A stretch of DNA of 22,046 nt from a virus. Location: the IMG/VR virus record IMGVR_UViG_3300029798_000039, positions 1-22,046 of that record, one strand, 5' to 3'. Below are positions 15,528-21,001 of the stretch, one piece after another (within the stretch, counting starts at the first letter, position 1; each line of letters begins with the position of its first letter). The translations under genes were made by a program, and so were the position numbers. The notes under the pieces were generated by a model. The model was not told where the DNA came from and searched no databases. It saw only the letters and a program-made list of their open reading frames with translations.

Positions 15528-15956
15528 ATGCAAGACACGAAAATTTATTATCAGAAGTTCGGGGACGGATGTTTTCAACTTGTCCGCCCCTATCACTATG
15601 AGTCGGGAATAAAAACCGGCTTCCCCTGCAGCCTTCCGTTTCTGACCTATGACGGAAAGGGGCAATTTGTCTTCCTTCCCGGCTTTTGTTGGGACGGAGC
15701 AAGCGTACCCGGCCAGCTGTCGGCCCAGACAATAGCGGAAATCATGTTGTCTTTGCCGCATGATGGAAAATTCCGGATGTTCAGGGCGGGCCTGATTGAC
15801 CCGCTGGTATGGCTGGAAACAGCAAATAAAGAGATGAGGGCAGACGCGATCAAGGCGGGGATGCCTTTTGCAGAATCAGAAATTTTCTTTGTGGCGGTTC
15901 GGGATTTTGGATCCAAAAACGCTTTTGGCGGCAACCCTATTTTGGAGGCAGCATGA
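15528..15956 (+). CDS. DUF1353-like phage protein
   Basis: 142 aa; near-ideal ribosome site AAGGAGG (15513-15519). The order of motifs follows DUF1353: FLPGFCWDGASVPG (in place of F.TDlaSvP), SLPHDGKFR (the HD position), a helical EMRADAIKAG (the AD position) and a C-terminal FFVAVRDFGSKNAFGG. The family occurs in many phage genomes near fibre and lysis genes, with no firmly established function; a virion or tail-associated role has been supposed. Stop overlaps the next start (ATGA at 15953). Confidence 0.7.
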   Translation: MQDTKIYYQKFGDGCFQLVRPYHYESGIKTGFPCSLPFLTYDGKGQFVFLPGFCWDGASVPGQLSAQTIAEIMLSLPHDGKFRMFRAGLIDPLVWLETANKEMRADAIKAGMPFAESEIFFVAVRDFGSKNAFGGNPILEAA

Positions 15957-16528
15957 AAACATTAACAACTCAGTTTTACCTTGTGGCCCTGGTCTTTCTT
16001 ATCGTCATCGCCCTTTGTATTCCGGCGGTCCCGGAAGAGACGAAGGCCCAGCTTAGACCGTGGCTTTATCCTCTTCTAATTATGATCAACCCGAAACAGG
16101 GGACGGGTGCGGATATTTTCCCAGCTCAAAAAATCGATATTCCAAAGGAGGTAACGGCTACGGTGAAAAGCCTGGTCCTTGTCTTTCTCTTCTGTCTCTT
16201 CACCCTGCCTCTTGCCGGGTGTGGGTCCATGAACGAGGGCAGCGGCGCGGTATTGAATTACGCGGCCCAGAATTACGCGGGCGCCAAACAGAATGTCCAG
16301 AGCGCGGATGATATGCGGCTCGTTGCTTGGTCGGATCAGGCTTGCGCGATGAATGTTGGAGCCCTGGCCAGAAACGCAACCGGCAACCCGAACATTGTAA
16401 AGGCCGTCCTGGAGGCCTGCCCTGTCCCTTCCGTTGGGGTGATAAGCATGGGGGCGGGAAGTATCAATATTCAAACGGTGGCGGTCCCTGCCGTACTGAC
16501 GAAGCCCTACGGCGTTACGGGCCCATAA
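15953..16528 (+). CDS. Membrane protein/lipoprotein gene, long form (two hydrophobic segments)
   Basis: 191 aa from ATG 15953 (TTGGAGG at 15942-15948; ATGA overlap). Residues 8-26 form a transmembrane segment (FYLVALVFLIVIALCI), then a ~45-residue polar linker, then a second hydrophobic run at 73-87 that ends in the lipobox LAGC (Cys90). The remainder (MNEGSGAVLNYAAQNYAGAK, LVAWSDQACAMNVGALARNA) resembles phage lipoproteins of unknown function. The lipobox and a perfect ribosome site lie before codon 71 in the same frame, so the locus probably makes a second, shorter product (next entry). The linker may be a separate small gene that has lost its stop. Location between fibre and lysis genes allows a lysis or envelope role; no function is assigned. 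Confidence 0.65.
   Translation: MKTLTTQFYLVALVFLIVIALCIPAVPEETKAQLRPWLYPLLIMINPKQGTGADIFPAQKIDIPKEVTATVKSLVLVFLFCLFTLPLAGCGSMNEGSGAVLNYAAQNYAGAKQNVQSADDMRLVAWSDQACAMNVGALARNATGNPNIVKAVLEACPVPSVGVISMGAGSINIQTVAVPAVLTKPYGVTGP
16144..16152 (+). promoter_or_regulatory. Internal ribosome binding site deciding the GTG 16163 start
   Basis: AAAGGAGGT is an extended anti-16S match located inside the reading frame of the 15953 gene, ten bases before an in-frame GTG that begins a textbook lipoprotein signal peptide. Confidence 0.75.
16163..16528 (+). CDS. Lipoprotein, short form from internal GTG start
   Basis: 121 aa from GTG 16163, in frame with the 15953 gene. AAAGGAGGT (16144-16152) lies 10 nt upstream, the best ribosome site in the window. 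From this start the N-terminus is a complete lipoprotein signal: K2, a hydrophobic stretch (LVLVFLFCLFTLPLAGC) and a perfect lipobox LAGC with Cys20. The mature part is ~100 residues, Ala/Asn rich, with two further Cys (DQACAM, EACPVP). Read from the upstream start, the same hydrophobic run would be an internal membrane segment and could not act as a normal lipoprotein signal. Role unknown; outer membrane or periplasmic anchoring is inferred from the signal. Confidence 0.7.
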   Translation: MKSLVLVFLFCLFTLPLAGCGSMNEGSGAVLNYAAQNYAGAKQNVQSADDMRLVAWSDQACAMNVGALARNATGNPNIVKAVLEACPVPSVGVISMGAGSINIQTVAVPAVLTKPYGVTGP

Positions 16529-16580
16529 AGTTTGATCCTGTAGTCAACTCTTCAATCTTCTTTTCTATGAGGTTTTAAAA

Positions 16581-16883
16581 ATGCGAAATGTAATTGTGAA
16601 TGTTGGAACGACCCCGACCGACCCGCAGACTTTCCCCGGCCAGGTGTGGGCGGGCATCGACATCGGCCTTGGCGATTTCCCAAAGCAGCGCGTGACTGCA
16701 GCCACCTATTCCGCCACCTTCCTTGGTGTCCCTGCTGGCTCTTATGTAATGACGGCCCAAGCGGTTGATACAGAAGGCCAGCCCATGGGGCCGGAGCTAA
16801 CTGGACAGGCTGACGTTGTGGACGTTGACGTGCCGCGTCCGCTTGTTGATATCCCGGCGGGGCTATCCTTCACCCTGGCTTAA
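16581..16883 (+). CDS. Small beta-rich phage protein, function unknown
   Basis: 100 aa; GAGGT (16569-16573) eight bases before ATG. The composition (alternating Val/Thr/Gly, VWAGIDIGLGD, ATYSATFLGVPAGSYVMTAQ, AVDTEGQPMG) suggests a single Ig- or FnIII-like beta sandwich with no signal peptide or membrane segment. It is separated from its upstream neighbour by 52 bases and closed by a strong terminator, so its dosage is set apart from the lysis genes. It could be a virion decoration or adhesin-type domain; I recognise no named family. Confidence 0.65.
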   Translation: MRNVIVNVGTTPTDPQTFPGQVWAGIDIGLGDFPKQRVTAATYSATFLGVPAGSYVMTAQAVDTEGQPMGPELTGQADVVDVDVPRPLVDIPAGLSFTLA

Positions 16884-16906
16884 TCCTTTTCTAAACCGAT
16901 CACCCG

Positions 16907-16944
16907 GGTCAGGATGTTTTAAAAACATCCTGACCTTTTTTTTT
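16907..16944 (+). terminator. Strong intrinsic terminator before the lysis genes
   Basis: GGTCAGGATGTTTT (16907-16920) pairs perfectly with AAAACATCCTGACC (16922-16935), followed by nine T. Only 11 bases remain before the next ATG, which leaves no room for a promoter. Confidence 0.92.
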
Positions 16945-16955
16945 GAAGGGGAAAA

Positions 16956-17198
16956 ATGCCTAATGTTTCAATCACCGGGTCCGAGCTTGTCCGGTATGTC
17001 TTATGGATGTTGACTTGTATCGTCGGCTACCTGTTGACACGGTCGCTGAATAAAATCGATGCAACTATCTTAATCATTTTCGAGAAAATAAAAGAACTGG
17101 GCGACGGTCAACAGGCCCAGGAAATAAAATTGACGGAGCAGGTCACAACCTGCGAGGTCTGCAGGTTGTCCTGTCCGCAAAGGGTGAAAAAGAAATGA
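16956..17198 (+). CDS. Small one-TM protein with C-terminal Cys motif (holin or lysis-accessory candidate)
   Basis: 80 aa; AAGGGG precedes the ATG. Residues ~11-28 form one transmembrane helix (VRYVLWMLTCIVGYLLT). Residues 30-63 are amphipathic and may be coiled coil (IDATILIIFEKIKELGDGQQ). The C-terminus contains Cys66, Cys69 and Cys73 (TTCEVCRLSC) and a basic tail (RVKKK). Gene position two genes before the endolysin, the small size and the membrane helix fit a holin, antiholin or inner-membrane spanin-like part, but I recognise no family. The stop overlaps the start of the next peptide gene (ATGA at 17195). Confidence 0.65.
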   Translation: MPNVSITGSELVRYVLWMLTCIVGYLLTRSLNKIDATILIIFEKIKELGDGQQAQEIKLTEQVTTCEVCRLSCPQRVKKK

Positions 17199-17278
17199 AA
17201 AAAATCTGCTCTTACTGCCAACACGAATATATCCAGGGCTCTCATTGCCCATTATGCGGGATGCCCTGCGACGATTGA
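17195..17278 (+). CDS. 27-residue zinc-ribbon-like peptide
   Basis: ATG 17195 overlaps the stop of the one-TM protein gene (ATGA), the same coupling used throughout this phage. The peptide has CSYC near the N-terminus, then CPLC and MPC, ending in CDD: two CxxC knuckles 10 residues apart plus one further Cys, sufficient for one zinc. AAAGGG lies at 17180-17185. The short length leaves room for little more than the knuckles. The conserved spacing and coupling argue that it is translated; function unknown, perhaps a partner of the Cys-tailed membrane protein before it. Confidence 0.55.
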   Translation: MKKICSYCQHEYIQGSHCPLCGMPCDD

Positions 17279-17322
17279 GGGAAAACAAAACGGCTGGAGG
17301 TTCCAGCGAAAAGGAAGAAAAA

Positions 17323-17799
17323 ATGATCCCCACAAATAGAAAAGCGTTCCTTGACATGATAGCCTGGTCGGAAATCGGCCCGGAGCTGCTGGCGGCTTCC
17401 GATAACGGGTACAATGTTATCGTCGGGTCAACCCCCGGCCATCCTGTCCTGTTCAACTCGTATGCGGATCACCCCCGGCAACTTGTCCATTTCGAAAACG
17501 GCACCCCGGACAGTACGGCGGCGGGACGGTATCAAATCAAGGTTCGCATTTTCGATTTCTATACTAAACAGCTCAAACTTGACGGGACGTTTTCACCTGC
17601 GAATCAGGACGCTATTGCCCTGCAGCTTATTAAGGAGTGCCACGCTTTGCCCCTGATTGAAGCGGGCAATATCGTTGCGGCTATTCCCCTGTGTTCGTCC
17701 CGGTGGGCTTCCTTGCCCGGCAATACATATGGGCAGCGAATGAATAAACTCTCAGCCCTGACCGGCGCGTATAAAAACGCGGGCGGTCAGGTTGTTTAA
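17323..17799 (+). CDS. Endolysin, lambda R-type lytic transglycosylase
   Basis: 158 aa from ATG 17323 (AAGGAAG 17311-17317), the same length as lambda gpR; the upstream extension of the frame to 17245 has no matching sequence and overlaps the zinc-ribbon peptide. The sequence follows gpR throughout: NRKAFLDMIAWSE with the catalytic Glu at residue 17 (Glu19 in lambda), NGYNVIVGS, YADHPRQLV, STAAGRYQIK, FSPANQDAIALQLIKE, ALPLIEAGNI, RWASLPGNTYGQ. The enzyme cleaves the glycan MurNAc-GlcNAc bond to form 1,6-anhydro ends. There is no signal or anchor sequence, so export should depend on a holin. Endolysin export via holin agrees with the small membrane gene upstream. Confidence 0.95.
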   Translation: MIPTNRKAFLDMIAWSEIGPELLAASDNGYNVIVGSTPGHPVLFNSYADHPRQLVHFENGTPDSTAAGRYQIKVRIFDFYTKQLKLDGTFSPANQDAIALQLIKECHALPLIEAGNIVAAIPLCSSRWASLPGNTYGQRMNKLSALTGAYKNAGGQVV

Positions 17800-17837
17800 A
17801 CGACCCCGGAGAGCAGCGCACCTATCTTTCAAGATTT

Positions 17838-18035
17838 TTGCGTTGCTTTTTGCCTATTTTTAACAGTAGAAAAGCCCTTATTCGGCATCACCCAGGACCG
17901 TCACAAACAGACCTCGCCTTCACCATTAAGATAGGAGGTGTCGTTGTGTGGGAGGTCAACCGTTCGTTGAAATTCGACATCTTCGCAAAAAGTAAGGCGT
18001 TGTCAGGCGGTATGAAATCATTGAGGAATTCGTAA
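17838..18035 (+). CDS. Possible small ORF between endolysin and integrase (doubtful)
   Basis: The gap between the endolysin and integrase genes carries one open + frame from TTG 17838. A perfect AGGAGG (17933-17938) lies seven bases before an in-frame GTG at 17946, which would give a 29-residue peptide (VWEVNRSLKFDIFAKSKALS and nine more residues). The upstream part has no ribosome site. The C-terminal stretch is protein-like, but this could be a remnant. No terminator is evident in the gap. Confidence 0.25.
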   Translation: MRCFLPIFNSRKALIRHHPGPSQTDLAFTIKIGGVVVWEVNRSLKFDIFAKSKALSGGMKSLRNS

Positions 18036-18046
18036 TTGACAATTTG

Positions 18047-19171
18047 TTAGGCATTTGAGGTGTCGTGCCATGGTAGCCCTTTAGAGTCAACGGCTTTCTT
18101 TTTGTGGGCGTCTGCTATGTGGGTGTATTTCATGGTCATGGAAATATTTTTGTGGCCCAGGATATCGGCAACGGTTCGGAGGTCGACCCCGGCCATTATA
18201 AGGTAAGTGGCGGCGCAATGGCGCAAGGTGTAAAGAGTAACCCGGTTCGCGTCCCTTCCTTCCTGGTTCGCTTTTTTTGTATCTCTTTTAGTCGGCGCGT
18301 TTATCCCGGCCCTGATACAGGCGAGTTCAAACGACCGGCGGAAAAATGTAACAGGCTTGTCTTTCCTGGCTGTCTGTTCAGAAATAAAAACCAGGCTGGC
18401 GGGGTCGTCTGTCCCTGGAAGTGTCCCCAGCATTTCGACACAGGGGATGGACAAGGGAACCCGGCGCGGGTCCGTCTTTGTCTTGGTCAGGTCAAGAAAG
18501 CCCCCGTCCAGGTTCACGGCTTTCCACCGAAGCAATACCGCTTCTTCCGGCCGCATTCCTGTATTGATCAGTAGAAAAATTAAAGGGTAAAGCATCCGGT
18601 TTTTGCTTGCCCGGCAGGCATCGAGCAAAAGGGGAAACTGGCTTTCCTGCAGGATGGTCTTTCTTTCCGGCGGCGGGGCTGGCCGCTTTATGTCTTTCCC
18701 TGGATACTCCAGGCCCTCGATCCGCCACGTTATGCGGGCGGTTTCGTAGAGCCTGGAGAGCATTGATAAGTCCAGGCGGACGGATGACGGGCCAACCTCT
18801 TGCAAGCGGGCGTCCTTATATTCTTCTATGTCCTCTTTTTTTAAGGTCCGGAGAGTCAGGCCCCCAAAATGTGCAATCAATCGCTTGCCGGTGTCCCTGT
18901 CAGAAAGGATGGTGTGGCGAGATCGGCGCAAGTCCTTTTCTTTTATAGCCAGGTAGTCCACAACGGCGGCAAGGATCGTCTTGTCATCGGCGGGGATGTC
19001 CTGGCCTGGAAGCAAGAGCCCTTTCAGCAGGGCGTGTTCCACGTCTTCAGCCCAGCGCACGGCGTCAGACTTGCGGTCAAAGGTGGCGTCCTGGTGTGGT
19101 AATCCTGCCAGCCGAACCTTGACCCGGTAGACGGTGCCGCGTTTCTGTTTTCTCTCTTCGATGGTCGCCAT
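18047..19171 (-). CDS. int: Phage integrase, tyrosine recombinase
   Basis: 374 aa; AGGTGAT precedes the ATG. N-terminal ~60 residues are the arm-binding type (KRGTVYRVKVRLAGLP, Gly/basic beta region), residues ~65-165 the SAM-like core-binding domain, and ~175-374 the catalytic domain. Catalytic positions: Arg207 (NTGMRPEEA), Lys232 (TKTKTDPRR), Arg317 (LYTLRHCA), His340 (LGHKN) and nucleophile Tyr349 (MKYTHI). The box II His of the common HxLR motif is Tyr314 here, a substitution seen in other phage integrases. It faces attP and is read from the promoter described at 19222-19251. Role: site-specific insertion and excision between attP and a tRNA-Ala attB. Confidence 0.93.
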   Translation of the reverse strand: MATIEERKQKRGTVYRVKVRLAGLPHQDATFDRKSDAVRWAEDVEHALLKGLLLPGQDIPADDKTILAAVVDYLAIKEKDLRRSRHTILSDRDTGKRLIAHFGGLTLRTLKKEDIEEYKDARLQEVGPSSVRLDLSMLSRLYETARITWRIEGLEYPGKDIKRPAPPPERKTILQESQFPLLLDACRASKNRMLYPLIFLLINTGMRPEEAVLLRWKAVNLDGGFLDLTKTKTDPRRVPLSIPCVEMLGTLPGTDDPASLVFISEQTARKDKPVTFFRRSFELACIRAGINAPTKRDTKKANQEGRDANRVTLYTLRHCAATYLIMAGVDLRTVADILGHKNISMTMKYTHIADAHKKKAVDSKGLPWHDTSNA

Positions 19172-19191
19172 TTTATCACCTGCTATTTCCT

Positions 19192-19222
19192 AGGGACACT
19201 TTCAGGGACACTTTCAGGGACA
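19192..19222. repeat. Three tandem AGGGACA repeats (putative integrase arm sites)
   Basis: AGGGACA occurs at 19192, 19204 and 19216 with an exact 12-base period (unit AGGGACACTTTC). A fourth copy lies at 19446-19452 on the far side of the tRNA core. Repeated short sites flanking an att core are the expected pattern for arm-type sites of a tyrosine integrase. Confidence 0.65.
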
Positions 19223-19251
19223 ATCTAGCCAATATCGGCCCCCGCTGTCAA
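19222..19251 (-). promoter_or_regulatory. Probable sigma70 promoter of the integrase gene
   Basis: On the - strand TTGACA (19251-19246) and TAGATT (19227-19222) are 18 bases apart, giving a start near 19215 and a leader of ~45 bases. The -35 lies in the 10-bp repeats; the -10 and start lie in the AGGGACA repeats. Confidence 0.6.
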
Positions 19252-19270
19252 CTGCTGTCAACTGCTGTCA
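19244..19270. repeat. Three 10-bp tandem repeats of GCTGTCAACT
   Basis: GCTGTCAACT occurs at 19244 and 19254, and GCTGTCA again at 19264; followed by CTATAGACAG, giving the inverted pair CTGTC/GACAG. Spaced one helical turn apart, so a protein could bind along one face; candidates are integrase, an excisionase or a host bending protein. Confidence 0.6.
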
Positions 19271-19297
19271 CTATAGACAGAAGAGGGAAAAAGGCAT

Positions 19298-19339
19298 AAA
19301 AAAAGGGCTTAACAGCTTTTTTTGACTGTTAAACCCTTT
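19298..19339 (-). terminator. Leftward intrinsic terminator between attP core and integrase
   Basis: GGGCTTAACAG (19305-19315) pairs with CTGTTAAACCC (19326-19336) and, read on the - strand, ends in seven U. It lies ten bases beyond the CCA end of the tRNA fragment, so it may have been captured with a tRNA terminator. It closes the leftward operon and shields the integrase promoter. Confidence 0.85.
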
Positions 19340-19348
19340 GTATTCAAG

Positions 19349-19396
19349 TGGTGGAGCTAGTCGGGATCGAACCGACGACCTCTTGACTGCCAGTCA
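19349..19396 (-). other. attP core: 3' half of tRNA-Ala(GGC)
   Basis: Read on the - strand this contains the anticodon loop CTGGCAG with anticodon GGC, the 3' anticodon stem TCAAG, variable loop AGGTC, T arm GTCGG-TTCGATC-CCGAC, acceptor strand TAGCTCC, discriminator A and CCA. Acceptor position 70 is T, compatible with the G3-U70 identity pair of tRNA-Ala, and the 3' end matches bacterial tRNA-Ala. The 5' side stops matching within the anticodon stem (CCTGA instead of CTTGA), and there is no D arm or 5' acceptor. A 3' half next to int is what a tRNA-integrating phage carries at attP. The 347-base gene-free region 19172-19518 otherwise holds the repeats, promoter and terminator listed here. 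Confidence 0.82.
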
Positions 19397-19445
19397 GGGA
19401 AAACAGTAATCTTTCTAGTATGTTCCATGATATAGGGGCAATTCT

Positions 19446-19452
19446 AGGGACA
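19446..19452. repeat. Fourth AGGGACA copy, opposite side of the att core
   Basis: TAGGGACA here matches TAGGGACA at 19191-19198, in the same orientation. It lies ~50 bases beyond the core, a plausible second-arm integrase site. Confidence 0.5.
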
Positions 19453-19518
19453 AAACCCTTGGCCCCTGACAAATAATAATATGTTTTCACAGCTGCCGCT
19501 TGCTGTCCTCGGTGTCTT

Positions 19519-20277
19519 TCAATTCTGCATTGCTTGCGGAGCATCAATTTTGGTTCCATCCTTAAAAATTATCGTAGAGACTTCAAAGGAGGATTTTAAC
19601 TTGTCAAAGTCGGTGTCCCAAAGTTTCTGATCTTCCCGCTTGAATTGATTGATATCTGCCCCGTGATCAACCTCGATTGCTTTTTGTTTAGCGTTTATTC
19701 CCTTATCATAAGACCAAGCAAGGCTTTTGATTTTGTCGCCGAATATGTCGGTTATTGTCAAAACGCCCTTTATCCCCTGAACGTCTTTATTACTTTTATT
19801 TTCAAAAGCCATTTCTAAATATACAAATTTCTGTCCATATTCGTGTGATTTGTTCTTTTTTGCAATAAGGGCAACGGAAACCAAGCCTGAAATTTCCTCC
19901 AGTTTTGCCTTGCGCTCTGCTTCAGCTTTCTCCTTCATTGCATCCGCCTGTTTCTTTAATTCTATAGCTTCAGCATCTGCTTTTTTCTTTAACTCGACTG
20001 CGTGCGCTTCTTCAATAGCTTGTTTTGCGAGCCATTCATCTTGATCTTTGATAGCTTGCCCGACAGTGGTGTCATCGGGTGGGTTGTTGCCCATCATTAC
20101 ATTACGAATCATCCACCCTGCAATTTTGGCTTGTCCATCAGTCCCGAGCTTCTGGACAATTTCCTTTTTTTGGTTTTCCGTGAGGCTCTTTACCTTGTAT
20201 TCTTTCGGGTCTGAACACCCGAACATGGAAGCAGCCAGCAGGCAAGACATTGCCAGCATGAGTATGGTTCTTTTCAT
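19519..20277 (-). CDS. Lipoprotein with coiled coil, probable lysogenic-conversion product
   Basis: 252 aa; AGAGGA precedes the ATG. Signal peptide MKRTILMLAMSCLLAASMFGC with Cys21; the lipobox MFGC is atypical at -3. Residues 30-85 (LTENQKKEIVQKLGTD, WMIRNVMMGNNPPDD) recall DUF6694-type lipoproteins. Residues ~85-135 are an Ala/Glu/Lys coiled coil (AHAVELKKKADAEAIELKKQ). Residues 140-250 form a beta domain (FVYLEMAFENKSNKDVQGIK, GVLTITDIFGDKI, SFEVSTIIFKDGTKI), similar to domains of unknown function for extracytoplasmic interactions. The last gene of the leftward operon, ending before the attP terminator. Surface lipoproteins expressed by lysogens often block receptors; that role is only a suggestion. 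Confidence 0.8.
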   Translation of the reverse strand: MKRTILMLAMSCLLAASMFGCSDPKEYKVKSLTENQKKEIVQKLGTDGQAKIAGWMIRNVMMGNNPPDDTTVGQAIKDQDEWLAKQAIEEAHAVELKKKADAEAIELKKQADAMKEKAEAERKAKLEEISGLVSVALIAKKNKSHEYGQKFVYLEMAFENKSNKDVQGIKGVLTITDIFGDKIKSLAWSYDKGINAKQKAIEVDHGADINQFKREDQKLWDTDFDKLKSSFEVSTIIFKDGTKIDAPQAMQN

Positions 20278-20307
20278 TGGATTCCTCTTTGCTTTTTAAG
20301 TAGGTAG

Positions 20308-20532
20308 TTAAATGGATATTCCGCATTGGCTACAAAAAAGACCATGCTTGCCTCCTACGCGAGCATTTAAGGCACGATTAATAAGGGCGCAGGGCAACGT
20401 GATAAGCCCTATTCCTCCTAAAAATATTAAAGCGATATGCATCACCCAGTTGATGATGTTTTTGTTCCCTTGAAAAATGACGTTCTTATTGCACGAAGGG
20501 CAGAACCTTAATTCTTGATGTATTCTTTTCAT
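20308..20532 (-). CDS. Small membrane protein with two CxxC knuckles
   Basis: 74 aa; GAGGGG lies eight bases before the ATG. CPSC at residues ~11-14 and CSQCG at ~68-72 flank a hydrophobic segment (INWVMHIALIFLGGIGLITL). Two knuckles split by a membrane or membrane-dipping helix is a LITAF-like architecture also seen in prokaryotic superinfection-immunity-type proteins (NH..H pattern). It is placed 30 bases before the lipoprotein gene in the same direction, with no promoter visible between. Function unknown; an envelope-associated partner of its neighbours is likely. Confidence 0.65.
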   Translation of the reverse strand: MKRIHQELRFCPSCNKNVIFQGNKNIINWVMHIALIFLGGIGLITLPCALINRALNARVGGKHGLFCSQCGISI

Positions 20533-20543
20533 CCTTTTACCCC

Positions 20544-20666
20544 TCAGTATTTTTTAACCTTCTGAATAACTCGCTCAATTGCATTTATTGACACGTTACT
20601 ACTCTGTGCCGTTGATGTTTCCGTGCTTTTAGCCGATACGATCAAGCGTAGTCCCAACTTATTCAT
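20544..20666 (-). CDS. Possible 40-residue protein in the leftward operon
   Basis: Fills the otherwise empty 163-base gap between the TM2 and zinc-ribbon genes. ATG at 20666, stop TGA at 20546-20544, 11 bases before the next start. The peptide (NKLGLRLIVSAKSTETSTAQ, then SSNVSINAIERVIQKVKKY) has a basic amphipathic C-terminal helix. The frame is open further upstream to the TM2 stop (IPPTSETVKR), but no ATG lies there and the ribosome site is weak. Could be the remnant of a larger gene. Confidence 0.4.
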   Translation of the reverse strand: MNKLGLRLIVSAKSTETSTAQSSNVSINAIERVIQKVKKY

Positions 20667-20695
20667 TCGCTTGACGGTCTCTGAGGTTGGGGGAA

Positions 20696-21001
20696 TTATG
20701 AGCTAATTAGCTTATATTGGACCATAACCTCCATAGCTATCTCCTCATTTTTTCTATTCACCAGTCCAGCCACACGGAAGACATCCAAAAACCACCACAT
20801 GCCAAGCCCGCCGAGGGTAAGCCAGAAAGCAATTTGCGCCGCCCATTGCTTCAGATACAGATAATGAAACCCCAAGAAGAACCACGCAAGGTACGCTGTG
20901 CCAGTAGATTTCTCTCGGTTCCCATAATCACGCATAGCCAACAACTGTACATCTTCTGGGAGCTTCGAGAGAACTGCAAACATTGTCACCGGAAACGCCA
21001 T
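20696..21001 (-). CDS. TM2-domain membrane protein
   Basis: 101 aa; AGAGGTGA before the ATG. Residues ~35-90 match the TM2 domain: AYLAWFFLGFHYLYLKQW, then QIAFWLTLGGLGMWWFLDVF, i.e. two helices joined by the short charged loop with the 'LG.h..Yl' and 'G.g.wW..D.f' signatures. The first 30 residues are cytoplasmic-type and the last 15 end in QYKLISS. TM2 proteins occur across bacteria and phages with no uniform function. In this operon it is the first gene after the repressor and probably part of a membrane-directed set. Confidence 0.8.
   Translation of the reverse strand: MAFPVTMFAVLSKLPEDVQLLAMRDYGNREKSTGTAYLAWFFLGFHYLYLKQWAAQIAFWLTLGGLGMWWFLDVFRVAGLVNRKNEEIAMEVMVQYKLISS

Noticed and set aside
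16164-16166. TGA in GTGA at 16163 as the stop of a separate upstream gene
   Set aside because: The frame that would end there has stops at 16083 and 16152 and does not connect to the ATG at 15953.
17245-17322. N-terminal extension of the endolysin
   Set aside because: No similarity to gpR, overlap with the zinc-ribbon peptide, and a good ribosome site before ATG 17323.
19192-19270. Short CRISPR-like array
   Set aside because: Repeat units are 10 and 12 bases in direct tandem with no unique spacers; they fit att arm sites instead.
19349-19396. Complete functional tRNA gene
   Set aside because: Only the anticodon loop to CCA end is present; no D arm or 5' acceptor strand on either side.
19344-19559. 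71-codon - strand frame running through the tRNA half
   Set aside because: Its sequence is the translated attP core and flanking DNA; no ribosome site.
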